Positions 27,018 through 35,391 of a stretch of 64,000 nucleotides of DNA are shown here, in pieces (position 1 is the stretch's first letter; each line of letters begins with the position of its first letter). The notes beneath the pieces are model-generated. The model saw only the letters and a program-made list of their open reading frames with translations, was not told where the DNA came from and did no database searches. Origin of the DNA: Cupriavidus taiwanensis (GTDB lineage Bacteria > Pseudomonadota > Gammaproteobacteria > Burkholderiales > Burkholderiaceae). The DNA is taken from assembly GCF_900250115.1 (NCBI RefSeq), contig NZ_LT984804.1, positions 124,001 to 188,000 on the forward strand, in the 5' to 3' direction. Position numbers and translations under genes: made by a program.

Positions 27018-27773
27018 TTAAGCCGCAAAGCCCGGCCACTGCTCCATCCCGGCCGGCCCCGTGATCTGCGTCAGCGCGAACGGCTCGCCTTCCCGAATCG
27101 TTTCGACCTTGCCTGCAGCGGGAAACCACAGCGCATTACGCTCGCCCAGTACAAGACCCGTGGTGCCATCCGCATAAAGCGCCGACCCTTCCGGCAGCGC
27201 AAACACCTGTTCCGGCGCGTTGATGTGCAGGAACTCCGCCAGCCGCTCTTCGCGGCTTTCGCCGTTGTGCCCGGCGGGCTTGCCGCTGATGAAGTGCGGG
27301 TTGATCTGGAACGGCACCAGGCCCAGCGCGCGCAGCGACGGCGGCTGCACGATCGGCATGTCGTTGGTGGTGCGGATGGTCGGGCAGGCGACGTTGCTGC
27401 CGGCGCTCCAGCCTACATATGGCGTGCCCGCACGCACCTTCGCGCGGATCGCATCGATGATACCGGCGTCGTACAGGCGCTTGAGCAGCGCGAAGGTGTT
27501 GCCGCCGCCGACCGCGATGGCGTCGGCTTCCTGCACCGCGCGCAGCGGGTCGGTGCTGTGATGGATCGACTCGAGCGCATAGCCGAGCTTCTCGAACACC
27601 GGCTTGACCATGCCCTCGTAGGTGTCGAAGCTGAAAGTCACACCGGCGAAGGGCACGAACAGCACCTTGCGCGGCTCATGCTTCAGCAGCGTATGGATCT
27701 GCTCGCCGGCATGCTCGAGGTAGCCGAGGTTGTCCTTGCGCGAGCTGCTCATCAGGAGGATGCGTTGGGTCAT
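27018..27773 (-). CDS. pepE: PepE-like serine peptidase, class S51 (251 aa)
   Basis: Peptidase E (alpha-aspartyl dipeptidase)/cyanophycinase-like class I glutamine-amidotransferase fold. Nucleophile Ser123 lies in the elbow 'YVGWSAGSNVACPTIRTTNDMP'; His160 in 'LVPFQINPHFI'; 'AIAVGGGNTFALLKRL' and 'VLFVPFAGVTFSFDTY' are family hallmarks. PepE cleaves Asp-X dipeptides, so a link to the OPT oligopeptide transporter is plausible. Encoded 36 bases after the class V PLP-enzyme gene in the same operon. True substrate specificity is inference. Confidence 0.85.
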   Translation of the reverse strand: MTQRILLMSSSRKDNLGYLEHAGEQIHTLLKHEPRKVLFVPFAGVTFSFDTYEGMVKPVFEKLGYALESIHHSTDPLRAVQEADAIAVGGGNTFALLKRLYDAGIIDAIRAKVRAGTPYVGWSAGSNVACPTIRTTNDMPIVQPPSLRALGLVPFQINPHFISGKPAGHNGESREERLAEFLHINAPEQVFALPEGSALYADGTTGLVLGERNALWFPAAGKVETIREGEPFALTQITGPAGMEQWPGFAA

Positions 27774-27809
27774 GTCTTGGTTTCCGTCGGTTCGGGGTCG
27801 GGATCGGGT

Positions 27810-28994
27810 TCAGGCGATGGCGGCGCGGATCAGCGCGGCCACGCGGTCGATCTCTTCATGCGTGTTGAAGTAGTGCAGCGACACGCGCGCCATGGTCGAG
27901 ACGCCGTAGCGCGCCAGGATGGCGTCGGCCATGAAGTTGCCCGCTTCGATGATGCATTGCTGCGTCTCCAGCGCGGCGACGATGCGGGCCGGGTCGACGC
28001 CGCGCACGTTGAACGGCACGATGCCGATGCGGTGGGCCACGTCGGCCGGGCCATACAGCTCGAAGCCGGGGATCGACGAGAACTTCGCCACCGCGTACTC
28101 GGTCAGGTCGCGCACGCGCGCCTCGATGGCGTCGATGCCGATCGCGGCGGCGTAGTCGATGGCGGTGCCCAGGCCCAGGATGGCCGGCACGATCGGGCAG
28201 CCCGCTTCGAAGCGTCTTGCGCCCGGCACCAGCGACAGCGCGCCGGTGGCACGGTCATAGGCGCCGTTCCACCAGCCCACCAGCATCGGTTCGATCTGCG
28301 CGATCAGCGCGCGGCGCACGTACAGGAAGCCGGAGCCTTCGGTCGCGCGCAGCGCCTTGCGGCCGCAGCCGGCGAGGACATCGCAGCCGAGCTCGGCGAC
28401 GTCGGAGCGCAGCATGCCCACGCTCTGCGCACCGTTGACCAGCGACAGCACGCCGTGCTGGCGCGCGACCGCGCAGATCTGCGCGGCGGGCTGCACCGCG
28501 CCGGTGGAATTCGGCAGGTGCGAGAAGGTCAGCAGGCGCGTGCGCGGGGTGATCGCCGCGGCGAAGGCCGCGGCGCTCAGCAGCCCTTCGGCGTTCGCGG
28601 CCACCATCTTCACCACGATGCCGTGCGATTGCTCCAGCCGGCGCCACGGCAGCAGGTTGCTCAGCATCTCGGTGTCGGCCACCAGCACTTCATCGCCGGC
28701 TTGCCAGGCGATGCCGCGCGCGGCGATCGAGATGCTTTCGGTGGCGTTCTTGGTGAAGGCGAGCTCGTCGGCCGCGCAGTTCAGCCAGCCGGCCAGCGTG
28801 GCGCGCACGGCCTCCACGCGGGCATAGGTCTCTTTGCGGAACGCCGGCAGGTAGATGCCGACATGGCCGGTATCGAGCAGGTAGCCGCGCACGGTGTCGA
28901 GCACGGCGTCGGGCGGGATCGACGCCGCGGCGGTGTCGAGATAGATGGTGGAAGCCGTCAGCGGGGTGTCGGCGCGGATTGCCTGAATATCCAT
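27810..28994 (-). CDS. Class V aminotransferase-fold PLP enzyme (394 aa)
   Basis: Fold type I PLP enzyme of the class V (NifS/isopenicillin-N epimerase-like) group: 'YLDTAAASIPPDAVLDTVRGYL', 'LAFTKNATESISIAARGI', 'RTRLLTFSHLPNSTGAVQP', PLP-binding Lys213 in 'AGCGRKALRATEGSGFLYV'. The residue that normally contacts the pyridine nitrogen (Asp in 'VDGAQ') is Asn187 ('LVNGAQSVG'), an unusual change for a transaminase. It follows the OPT gene by 54 bases and precedes pepE by 36. Possible activities include epimerase, lyase or aminotransferase on an imported substrate. Confidence 0.85.
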   Translation of the reverse strand: MDIQAIRADTPLTASTIYLDTAAASIPPDAVLDTVRGYLLDTGHVGIYLPAFRKETYARVEAVRATLAGWLNCAADELAFTKNATESISIAARGIAWQAGDEVLVADTEMLSNLLPWRRLEQSHGIVVKMVAANAEGLLSAAAFAAAITPRTRLLTFSHLPNSTGAVQPAAQICAVARQHGVLSLVNGAQSVGMLRSDVAELGCDVLAGCGRKALRATEGSGFLYVRRALIAQIEPMLVGWWNGAYDRATGALSLVPGARRFEAGCPIVPAILGLGTAIDYAAAIGIDAIEARVRDLTEYAVAKFSSIPGFELYGPADVAHRIGIVPFNVRGVDPARIVAALETQQCIIEAGNFMADAILARYGVSTMARVSLHYFNTHEEIDRVAALIRAAIA

Positions 28995-29048
28995 GGAACG
29001 TCTCGGGAAATGACAGAGGGGCGCAGCGCGTGCGCCCGCAGGTAGGGC

Positions 29049-30656
29049 TTACTTCTTCAGCTTGGTGACCGAACCGAAGAAGCTGAACAGGGCGTCGCCG
29101 GCGATCACGCCGCCGGCGAAGGCGCTCATCTCTGCCACGTGCTGGTCGCCGCGCAGCCGCTGCAGCACGAAGCGGATCGCCAGGCCCGCCAGCACCGCCC
29201 AGCCGGCCAGCGGCGAGGCGATCAGCATGCCGGTCGACAGCAGGACGCCGAGCTGGCGCTTGGAGCCGCCGAGCCACTGCAGCAGCGCGCCGGGAACGGC
29301 CCAGATCATCAGGTTGCGCGCGATCTCGGCCGACGAGCCCGCCTTGATCGACGCCGCGTAGACGCGGTCCACCGGCGGGATCAGGCCCTGCGCGAAGAAG
29401 CTGCCGTGGAACACCAGCACCACCACCGCGGCCACCGCGAAGCCGATCATCGCAGCGAGAAACTGCTGCTTGCGCCCGGCCAGCTCGGCCTCCATGTCGC
29501 GGCCTTCGCCGCGCAGCAGGTAGCCGGTCTTGAGGTCGTAGCCCATGTCGGCAAAGGCCGGGCCGGTGGCGGCCGAGAAGCCCACCAGCACCGCCAGCGC
29601 GGTCGGCGGGAAGCCGATCAGGATGCCGATGGTCAGCGTGATCAGCGCCACCGCGAAGGCCGGGAACCAGCCCGAGTGCATCGCCGCGATGCCGACGATC
29701 AGCTCGTGCACGTAAGCGGCAAAGGCGGCATACAGCACGAACAGCACCAGCATGCCCAGCGACATGTCCGAGACATGGCCGGCCAGCACCGAGATCAGCA
29801 GCGCGATTGCGAGGTAGATCAGGAAGCCGCCCGACAGGATGCGGCTGGCGCGCGAGGCCGGGACTTCGATGGTGCGCGTGTCAGCGGCCGGCGCGTGGCG
29901 CGCGCGGCGGATCTCATGCGCGACCTGGAACAGGGCGACGATGCCCGCGCCAATCATCAGCCCGTGCGGGATATAGGCTTTGGCGATATCGATGCCGGTC
30001 AGCGCCACCGAATAGCCACGCACCAGCAGGCCGATGCCGAACATCGTCAGCGCCGCCAGGTTGCCGAGGAAGGCCGCGCCGAACGCGGACATCGGCACGC
30101 CCAGCCACGCACCGCCCACGCCCACGGCGATGCCCAGGCCCAGGAAGGCCGCCTTGCGCCCGCCGCGGTCGCCGGCCCAGATGGCCTCGGCGGTGGCGAT
30201 GCCGGCCGGCCAGGTGCCGGTGGCGGGGAAGATCTTGCTGCCGAACAGGAAGTACAGCATCGCGCCGTCGACGAACATCGCGATCACCGCGCCGATCAGC
30301 ATCGGCGTGGCCAGCTCCGGCATGCCCATTGCATAAGGCACGCCGATCGGGATCATCAGCGAGTTGGCGGCGCCGAAGGTGGCCGACGAGATCGCGGTCT
30401 GCACCAGGTTCTGCCGCTCCAGCACGCGGAAGCGCCGCGTGATTTCCAGCGGGATGCGCGAGAACACGATCGCGATCAGCGCGCCGATGATCGAAGTGTT
30501 GGCAGAGATCCCCAGCGACACGATCAGCTGCATCCCGATCATGGCGCCGAATACCGACAGCGCCACGGAGACCAGCAACAGCAAGGGCTCCATGAAGCGT
30601 GTCCGTGTCGCGGTCTGCGCCGCCATCGGCGCGTTCAGTTGTGTTGGCATGGTCAT
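29049..30656 (-). CDS. OPT-family transporter (535 aa)
   Basis: Inner-membrane oligopeptide transporter (OPT/YSL superfamily) with about 14 hydrophobic segments, e.g. 'EPLLLLVSVALSVFGAMIGMQLIVSLGISANTSIIGALIAIVFSR', 'NLVQTAISSATFGAANSLMIPIGVPYAMGMPEL', 'GTWPAGIATAEAIWAGDRGGRKA' and 'HSGWFPAFAVALITLTIGILIGFPPTALAVLVGF'. OPT proteins import peptides, or metal-chelates in the YSL branch. Start uncertain: ATG 30656, ATG 30650 (best spacing from GGAAG) or GTG 30665. Probably first intact gene of the operon behind the IclR gene, 64 bases downstream of it. Confidence 0.9.
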   Translation of the reverse strand: MTMPTQLNAPMAAQTATRTRFMEPLLLLVSVALSVFGAMIGMQLIVSLGISANTSIIGALIAIVFSRIPLEITRRFRVLERQNLVQTAISSATFGAANSLMIPIGVPYAMGMPELATPMLIGAVIAMFVDGAMLYFLFGSKIFPATGTWPAGIATAEAIWAGDRGGRKAAFLGLGIAVGVGGAWLGVPMSAFGAAFLGNLAALTMFGIGLLVRGYSVALTGIDIAKAYIPHGLMIGAGIVALFQVAHEIRRARHAPAADTRTIEVPASRASRILSGGFLIYLAIALLISVLAGHVSDMSLGMLVLFVLYAAFAAYVHELIVGIAAMHSGWFPAFAVALITLTIGILIGFPPTALAVLVGFSAATGPAFADMGYDLKTGYLLRGEGRDMEAELAGRKQQFLAAMIGFAVAAVVVLVFHGSFFAQGLIPPVDRVYAASIKAGSSAEIARNLMIWAVPGALLQWLGGSKRQLGVLLSTGMLIASPLAGWAVLAGLAIRFVLQRLRGDQHVAEMSAFAGGVIAGDALFSFFGSVTKLKK

Positions 30657-30720
30657 GTCTTCCACCGCTCCCCGTAGTGTTGTCTGGTTTTGTCTGTCGT
30701 GTGTGATGCCTGGCGCGCGC

Positions 30721-31433
30721 TCAGCGCATGAATCCGGCCACCGGGCCGATGGTGCTGCGCGCCGTGCGCAGCGCCTGCAGCCAGCGCGGCGCCGCGTCGG
30801 GCGTCAGCCGCTGCAGCGGACCGGCGATGGCCAGCGACCCCACCACCGCCTGGGTGTCGCGGTGGTGCAGCGGCAGCGCCAGCCCGGCCACCGTGGCGGC
30901 GGATTCCTCGCAGGTGTAGGCCCAGCCGTCGGCGCGTATCTGCGCCAACCGCGCTTCCAGCCCGGGCGCGTCGCCGCCAAGCCGGCGCCGGAACGCCTCC
31001 GGCTGGAACGCCAGCATGGCCTTGGCATGCGCGCCCGTGTCGAGGGCGAAGCGCTGGCCGACCTCGATCGAAAAGCGCAACTGGTGCTGGCTGTGCGCGA
31101 TATCCGTGCACAGGCCATGGTCACCGTCCAACCACGACAGGAACACGGTTTCACCGCATTCCTGCGCCAGTGCCTCGAGCGCGGGCTGCACCACCTCGGC
31201 CGGTGAAAAGGTCTTGCGCGTGACTTGTCCGAGCTCGAACCAGCGCAGCCCGAGCGCGTACCGTCCCTGCGCGTCCTGAACCAGGAAGCCCTTGTGGCGA
31301 ACGTCGCCAGCACGCGGTGCACCACGGCGTGGTGCACGCCGCTGTGGCGCGCCAGCTCGCGTACGCCCCAGCTGGGCTGGCGCACGGTGAAGTGGGTCAA
31401 CAGCGCCAGCGCGCCGTCCAGGGTCTTGAGCAT
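30721..31433 (-). pseudogene. IclR-family regulator broken by a single-base frameshift
   Basis: From the ATG at 31433 the product reads 'MLKTLDGALALLTHFTVRQPSWGVRELARHSGVHHAVVHRVLATFA', a perfect IclR winged HTH, then turns to nonsense. The next frame resumes with 'KGFLVQDAQGRYALGLRWFELGQ...GETVFLSWLDGDHGLCTDIAHSQHQLRFSIEVGQRFALDTGAHAKAMLAF' to the stop at 30721. A one-base loss around 31291-31298 explains the break; restoring one base rejoins the frames and matches the intact paralogue at 34427-35182 throughout. Either a true pseudogene or a sequencing error. Two palindromes just upstream look like its own operators. Confidence 0.85.
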
Positions 31434-31460
31434 TGCCGGGAAGAATTTCGAATTGCTTTT

Positions 31461-31497
31461 GTCTCTATATAAGAGACGGCGTCTCTGTAATAGAGAA
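31461..31497. promoter_or_regulatory. Two tandem IclR-type operators upstream of the OPT cluster
   Basis: Site 1 GTCTCTATATAAGAGAC (31461-31477) is a perfect dyad; site 2 GTCTCTGTAATAGAGAA (31481-31497) matches with one arm mismatch. Centres are 20 bases apart, two helical turns on the same face, 28 bases upstream of the IclR ATG. This is the expected arrangement for cooperative binding of IclR dimers. Confidence 0.75.
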
Positions 31498-31624
31498 ATG
31501 CTAGGGCGCGCCCCCACTCGCAACAATCAGGGTTAACACCCAGTCGCCCTCCCGAGCCGGGCGAATATCGATCATGCGCTCTTGCCTATACTTGGCGCAG
31601 GCCGACTGCTACGGGGAGGCGCCC

Positions 31625-34408
31625 ATGGCTGCGGAAGACCACGGTTACGGCGACGAAGCGGCCCGCATTGCGCACCGCCGCCGCCAGCTCGGCATCGCGC
31701 CGCGCACGCATGAGGGCCAGCGCCACTGGGCGCTGGCGCTGTCCGGAGGCGGCATCCGCAGCGCCACGTTCTGCCTGGGCGTGATGCAGGCGCTGGCCGG
31801 CACCGACATGCCGGCCGGCACCACCGCGGCAACCCCGGAAAGCGGGGCGCCGCGGACGCCTGCGGCGGGCACCGCCGCGTCGGCACAGACGGTGCCGGGG
31901 CTGGCCTCGCTGCTGGCCCAGTTCGACTACCTGTCCACCGTCAGCGGCGGCGGCTACCTCGGCGCGTTCTTCGTCAGCCTGTTCGTGCCCGGGCGCCTGC
32001 GTCGGGGCAGCGGCCCGGTCCAGGCCGCCGCCGACGCCTACCACACGCTGCAATGCGAGCCGCCGGGCCGCATCCACACCTCGGTCTCCTATGCCGCCGA
32101 TCCCGGCCGCGGCGCGGTGGCGTGGCTGCGCGAGAACGGCCGCTACCTGTCGCCCACGGGCGCGGGCGACAACCTCTATGCCGCCGCGCTGGTGGCGCGC
32201 AACTGGCTGGCGATGCACTACGTGATCGGCAGCGCGCTGCTGGTGTTGCTGTCGCTGCTGGCGCTGCTGCTGCACGGGGCGGCGGGCACGTGGTACGGCT
32301 TCGGGCGCTACGAGATGGATCTGCTCCACGATGCGCGGCAAGCCTTCAATCAGGGCGAATGCGCAATCTGGTGGAGCCCGTTGCTGTGGCTGCCGCTGGC
32401 CACGGCGGTGCTCGGCGCGGTGCCGCCCGGGCTGGCGTACTGGCTGGTCTATCCGCGCGCCAGCGAGCCCCAGGCGCCGGGCCGCTTCTTCAGCCCCGCG
32501 CCGATGGTGGCCACGCTGCTCGGACTGCTGTTGCTTGCCGCCGCGCACTGGTCGGAACGGATCGGCGCGCTGCCGCTGCCGGCGCAGCTGTTTGCCGCGC
32601 TCGGCGTGCTCACCTGGCTGGGTGTGCTGACCTGCCTGGCGATGCTGCAGGGCGAGCCGCGCACGGTGTCGGGCTATCGCGTGCGCGCCACGCGTGCGCT
32701 GCGCACCGCGGTCACGCTGACGCTGTGGCTGGCGGCATTGGGCGTGGCCGATACCGTCGCGCGCACCACCTACCTGTATGCCCACGCCGCCGGCCATCCG
32801 TGGGGCGTGGCGCTGCCCGCAAGCGCGCTGGGCGTGCTGGTCTGGCTGGTGCGCTACGGCGCGCGCTGGCTCGACCAGGGCCGCAAGGGCAGCGCCGGTA
32901 CTGCCTGGCGCGCACTGTGGGCACGCCTGCCGGTCTCGCTGCTGGCCGGGACGGCCGCGGCGGTGCTGGCGCTGCTGCTGTACGTGCTGTGGTCCTGGCT
33001 GGTGCTGTGGGTGCGCTGGAATGGTCGCGAGCCGGTCGACTGGCTGGTGTATGGCACCGCCTACACCGGGCCGGCGCTGGCCACGCTGACGGTCGTGGCG
33101 CTGGTGCTGGCGCTGGTCGCCGGCCGCTTTACCGGCTTCCTGAACCTGTCCACGCTCCAGCCCTTCTACGCGGCGCGCCTCACGCGCGCCTACCTGGGCG
33201 CGTCCAACGGCGAGCGCTTTGCCGCCCCCGATCCCGATCCGGCGGCGGACCGGCGCCGGCGCGCGCGCTACAGCGTGGCCGAGCCCGTGCCCGGCGACCA
33301 GCTCAGCCTCAACGCCTACTACGATCCGCGCGTGCTGGCGCCGCTGCACCTGGTCAACGTGACGCTGAATCTGACCGTCGATCCGGCCGAGCAACTGGTC
33401 CAGCGCGACCGCAAGGGCAAGCCGCTGTGCCTGGCACCGGGTGCCGGCCTGGCGCAACCGGGCGCGGCCAGCGCGATCGCGCCGGACGCCTATGCGCGCT
33501 TCACCGTCGATGGCTGGCAGTGCTGCCCGGACGCGTCATGGCCGTCGTCGGGCAAGCTGGCGCAGGCACTCACGGTGGGCGACTGGATCGCGATCTCGGG
33601 CGCGGCGGTGTCCACCGGGCTGGGCCGTGCCACCACGCTCGGCACCTCGCTGCTGCTGGGCCTGGCCAACCTGCGGCTGGGCACGTGGTGGCCATCGTTC
33701 CCGGCCCGCTACGCGCGCCAGGGCGGGCGCGAAGGCGAGCGCTGGCGCCATCCCGAACGCGCCACGCATCCCTTGCTGGCCGCCGGCATCTTCCGCACGC
33801 AGTATTACCTGGGATGCGAGCTGAGCGCGCGCTTCCATGGCACGCGGCGCGGCTGGCAGTACCTGTCGGACGGCGGCCATTTCGACAACACCGGTGTGTA
33901 CGAGCTGCTGCGTCCGGGGCGGGACGTCGCGCTGATCGTGCTGTGCGACTGCGGCGCCGATCCCGACTATCGCTTCGGCGACCTCGCCAACCTGATCCGG
34001 CTCGCGCGCATCGACCATGGCCTGGAACTCGTTGTCGATACCGGGGCCGCCACCACGCACCCGGTGCTGAGCCGCGTCTTCGGCGTGCCGGAGGACTTCG
34101 TGCCGGGTCACCCGGCCAGCGCCGGCGCCGCCGACAAATGCGCGGTGCTGCTCGACGTGTTCCGTACCGACCCGGCCTGCGCCGCGCCGCGCGCGCGCGT
34201 CTGCCGCATCGTGCTGATCAAGCCGCGGCTGGTGTCATGGGCGCCGGCCGATGTGCGGCACTATGGCGCCACCCACCCGGACTTCCCGCAGGAAGGCACC
34301 GGCGACCAGTTCTTCGACGAGGCGCAATGGGAAAGCTACCGGGCCCTCGGGCATGCGATCGGCAAGCGCGTGCTGTACGGCGAAGTGGGCCAGGCGCTGC
34401 TGGCGTGA
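31625..34408 (+). CDS. Large membrane-spanning patatin-like phospholipase (927 aa)
   Basis: The N-terminus carries a patatin oxyanion loop 'ALSGGGIRSATFCLGVMQAL' (41-46) and a nucleophile region 'FDYLSTVSGGGYLGAFF' with Ser107 (the GXSXG motif is degenerate, T-V-S-G-G). The middle (about 195-520) contains roughly eight hydrophobic helices. The catalytic Asp749 lies in 'YLSDGGHFDNTGVYELL'. Catalytic halves are thus split by a membrane insert. ATG at 31625 with GGGGAGG upstream. Patatins hydrolyse acyl esters of phospholipids. Flanked by two IclR paralogues; divergent from the broken one, convergent with the intact one (18 bases between stops). Biological role unknown. Confidence 0.85.
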   Translation: MAAEDHGYGDEAARIAHRRRQLGIAPRTHEGQRHWALALSGGGIRSATFCLGVMQALAGTDMPAGTTAATPESGAPRTPAAGTAASAQTVPGLASLLAQFDYLSTVSGGGYLGAFFVSLFVPGRLRRGSGPVQAAADAYHTLQCEPPGRIHTSVSYAADPGRGAVAWLRENGRYLSPTGAGDNLYAAALVARNWLAMHYVIGSALLVLLSLLALLLHGAAGTWYGFGRYEMDLLHDARQAFNQGECAIWWSPLLWLPLATAVLGAVPPGLAYWLVYPRASEPQAPGRFFSPAPMVATLLGLLLLAAAHWSERIGALPLPAQLFAALGVLTWLGVLTCLAMLQGEPRTVSGYRVRATRALRTAVTLTLWLAALGVADTVARTTYLYAHAAGHPWGVALPASALGVLVWLVRYGARWLDQGRKGSAGTAWRALWARLPVSLLAGTAAAVLALLLYVLWSWLVLWVRWNGREPVDWLVYGTAYTGPALATLTVVALVLALVAGRFTGFLNLSTLQPFYAARLTRAYLGASNGERFAAPDPDPAADRRRRARYSVAEPVPGDQLSLNAYYDPRVLAPLHLVNVTLNLTVDPAEQLVQRDRKGKPLCLAPGAGLAQPGAASAIAPDAYARFTVDGWQCCPDASWPSSGKLAQALTVGDWIAISGAAVSTGLGRATTLGTSLLLGLANLRLGTWWPSFPARYARQGGREGERWRHPERATHPLLAAGIFRTQYYLGCELSARFHGTRRGWQYLSDGGHFDNTGVYELLRPGRDVALIVLCDCGADPDYRFGDLANLIRLARIDHGLELVVDTGAATTHPVLSRVFGVPEDFVPGHPASAGAADKCAVLLDVFRTDPACAAPRARVCRIVLIKPRLVSWAPADVRHYGATHPDFPQEGTGDQFFDEAQWESYRALGHAIGKRVLYGEVGQALLA

Positions 34409-34426
34409 TGGCGCGCTGAGCTGGCC

Positions 34427-35182
34427 TCAGCGCACGAAACCGATCACGTCTTCCAGCCGGCCGCTGGCATCGCGCAACGCCTCCAGCAGGCGCGGCACGG
34501 CGGCATCGTCGAGCCGCTGCTGCGGACCGGCGATGGCGACCGAGCCCACCACCGCGCTGCGGTCGCGCGACCACAGCGGCAGGGCCAGCCCGGCGACGCT
34601 GGCGGCCGCTTCCTCGCGCGTATGCGCCCAGCCGCGTTCGCGCACTTCGGCCAGCTGCTGCTCGATGCGCTCGCGCTCGAGCGCGGTGTGCGGACCCATG
34701 CGCGCCACGCCCTGGCGGTAGACCTCGTCGCGAAAGGCCTCGTCCTGGAACGCCAGCATGGCCTTGGCATGGGCGCCGGCATAGAGCGGAAAGCGCTCGC
34801 CCAGCTCGATCGAAAAGCGCAGCTGGTACTGGCTGTGCACCAGCCCCACGCACAGGCCTTCATGGCCGTCGAGCCAGGACAGGAACACGGTCTCGCCGCT
34901 CTGCGCGGCCAGCTTTTCCAGCACCGGGCGCACGATCTCGTCCGGCGAGAAGCTCTTGCGCACCACCTGGCCCAGCTCGAACAGCCGCAGCCCGAGCGAA
35001 TACTTGCCGGTGGCCGCGTCCTGCACCAGGAAGCCGTTGGCGGCGAAGGTGGCCAGCACGCGGTGCACCACGGCGTAATGCACGCCGCTGTGCTTGGCCA
35101 GTTCGCGCACGCCCCAGGTGGGCTGGCGCACGGTGAAGTGGGTCAGCAGGGCCAGCGCGCCGTCCAGTGTCTTGAGAGTCAT
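34427..35182 (-). CDS. IclR-family transcriptional regulator, intact paralogue (251 aa)
   Basis: Complete IclR protein: winged HTH (1-70) 'LKTLDGALALLTHFTVRQPTWGVRELAKHSGVHYAVVHRVLATFAANGFLVQD' and effector domain (80-250) 'GETVFLSWLDGHEGLCVGLVHSQYQLRFSIELGERFPLYAGAHAKAMLAF...AVVGSVAIAGPQQRL'. The HTH is almost identical to that of the frameshifted gene at 30721, so it probably recognises the same tandem operators; no similar palindrome is seen in its own upstream region. ATG at 35182 with AAGGAAC upstream; an in-frame start at 35236 is possible. Confidence 0.9.
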   Translation of the reverse strand: MTLKTLDGALALLTHFTVRQPTWGVRELAKHSGVHYAVVHRVLATFAANGFLVQDAATGKYSLGLRLFELGQVVRKSFSPDEIVRPVLEKLAAQSGETVFLSWLDGHEGLCVGLVHSQYQLRFSIELGERFPLYAGAHAKAMLAFQDEAFRDEVYRQGVARMGPHTALERERIEQQLAEVRERGWAHTREEAAASVAGLALPLWSRDRSAVVGSVAIAGPQQRLDDAAVPRLLEALRDASGRLEDVIGFVR

Positions 35183-35391
35183 CGATCGTTCCTTCGCATC
35201 GGGCTGAATGGTAAGCGCAAGCGGCGCGCGGCTCAATCCTTGCGCCGGGCCGGCGCCCCGCGATACCCACGCCGCGCGCAGGGCCGCAACGCCGCCGCCA
35301 GCACGATCCGCGCAGCCTCACTAACATAGCGAACCATCCGCATTGCAGCGGGCCGCGCACGCATGGCGTACGCCGCCCGCCCGACCACGAC

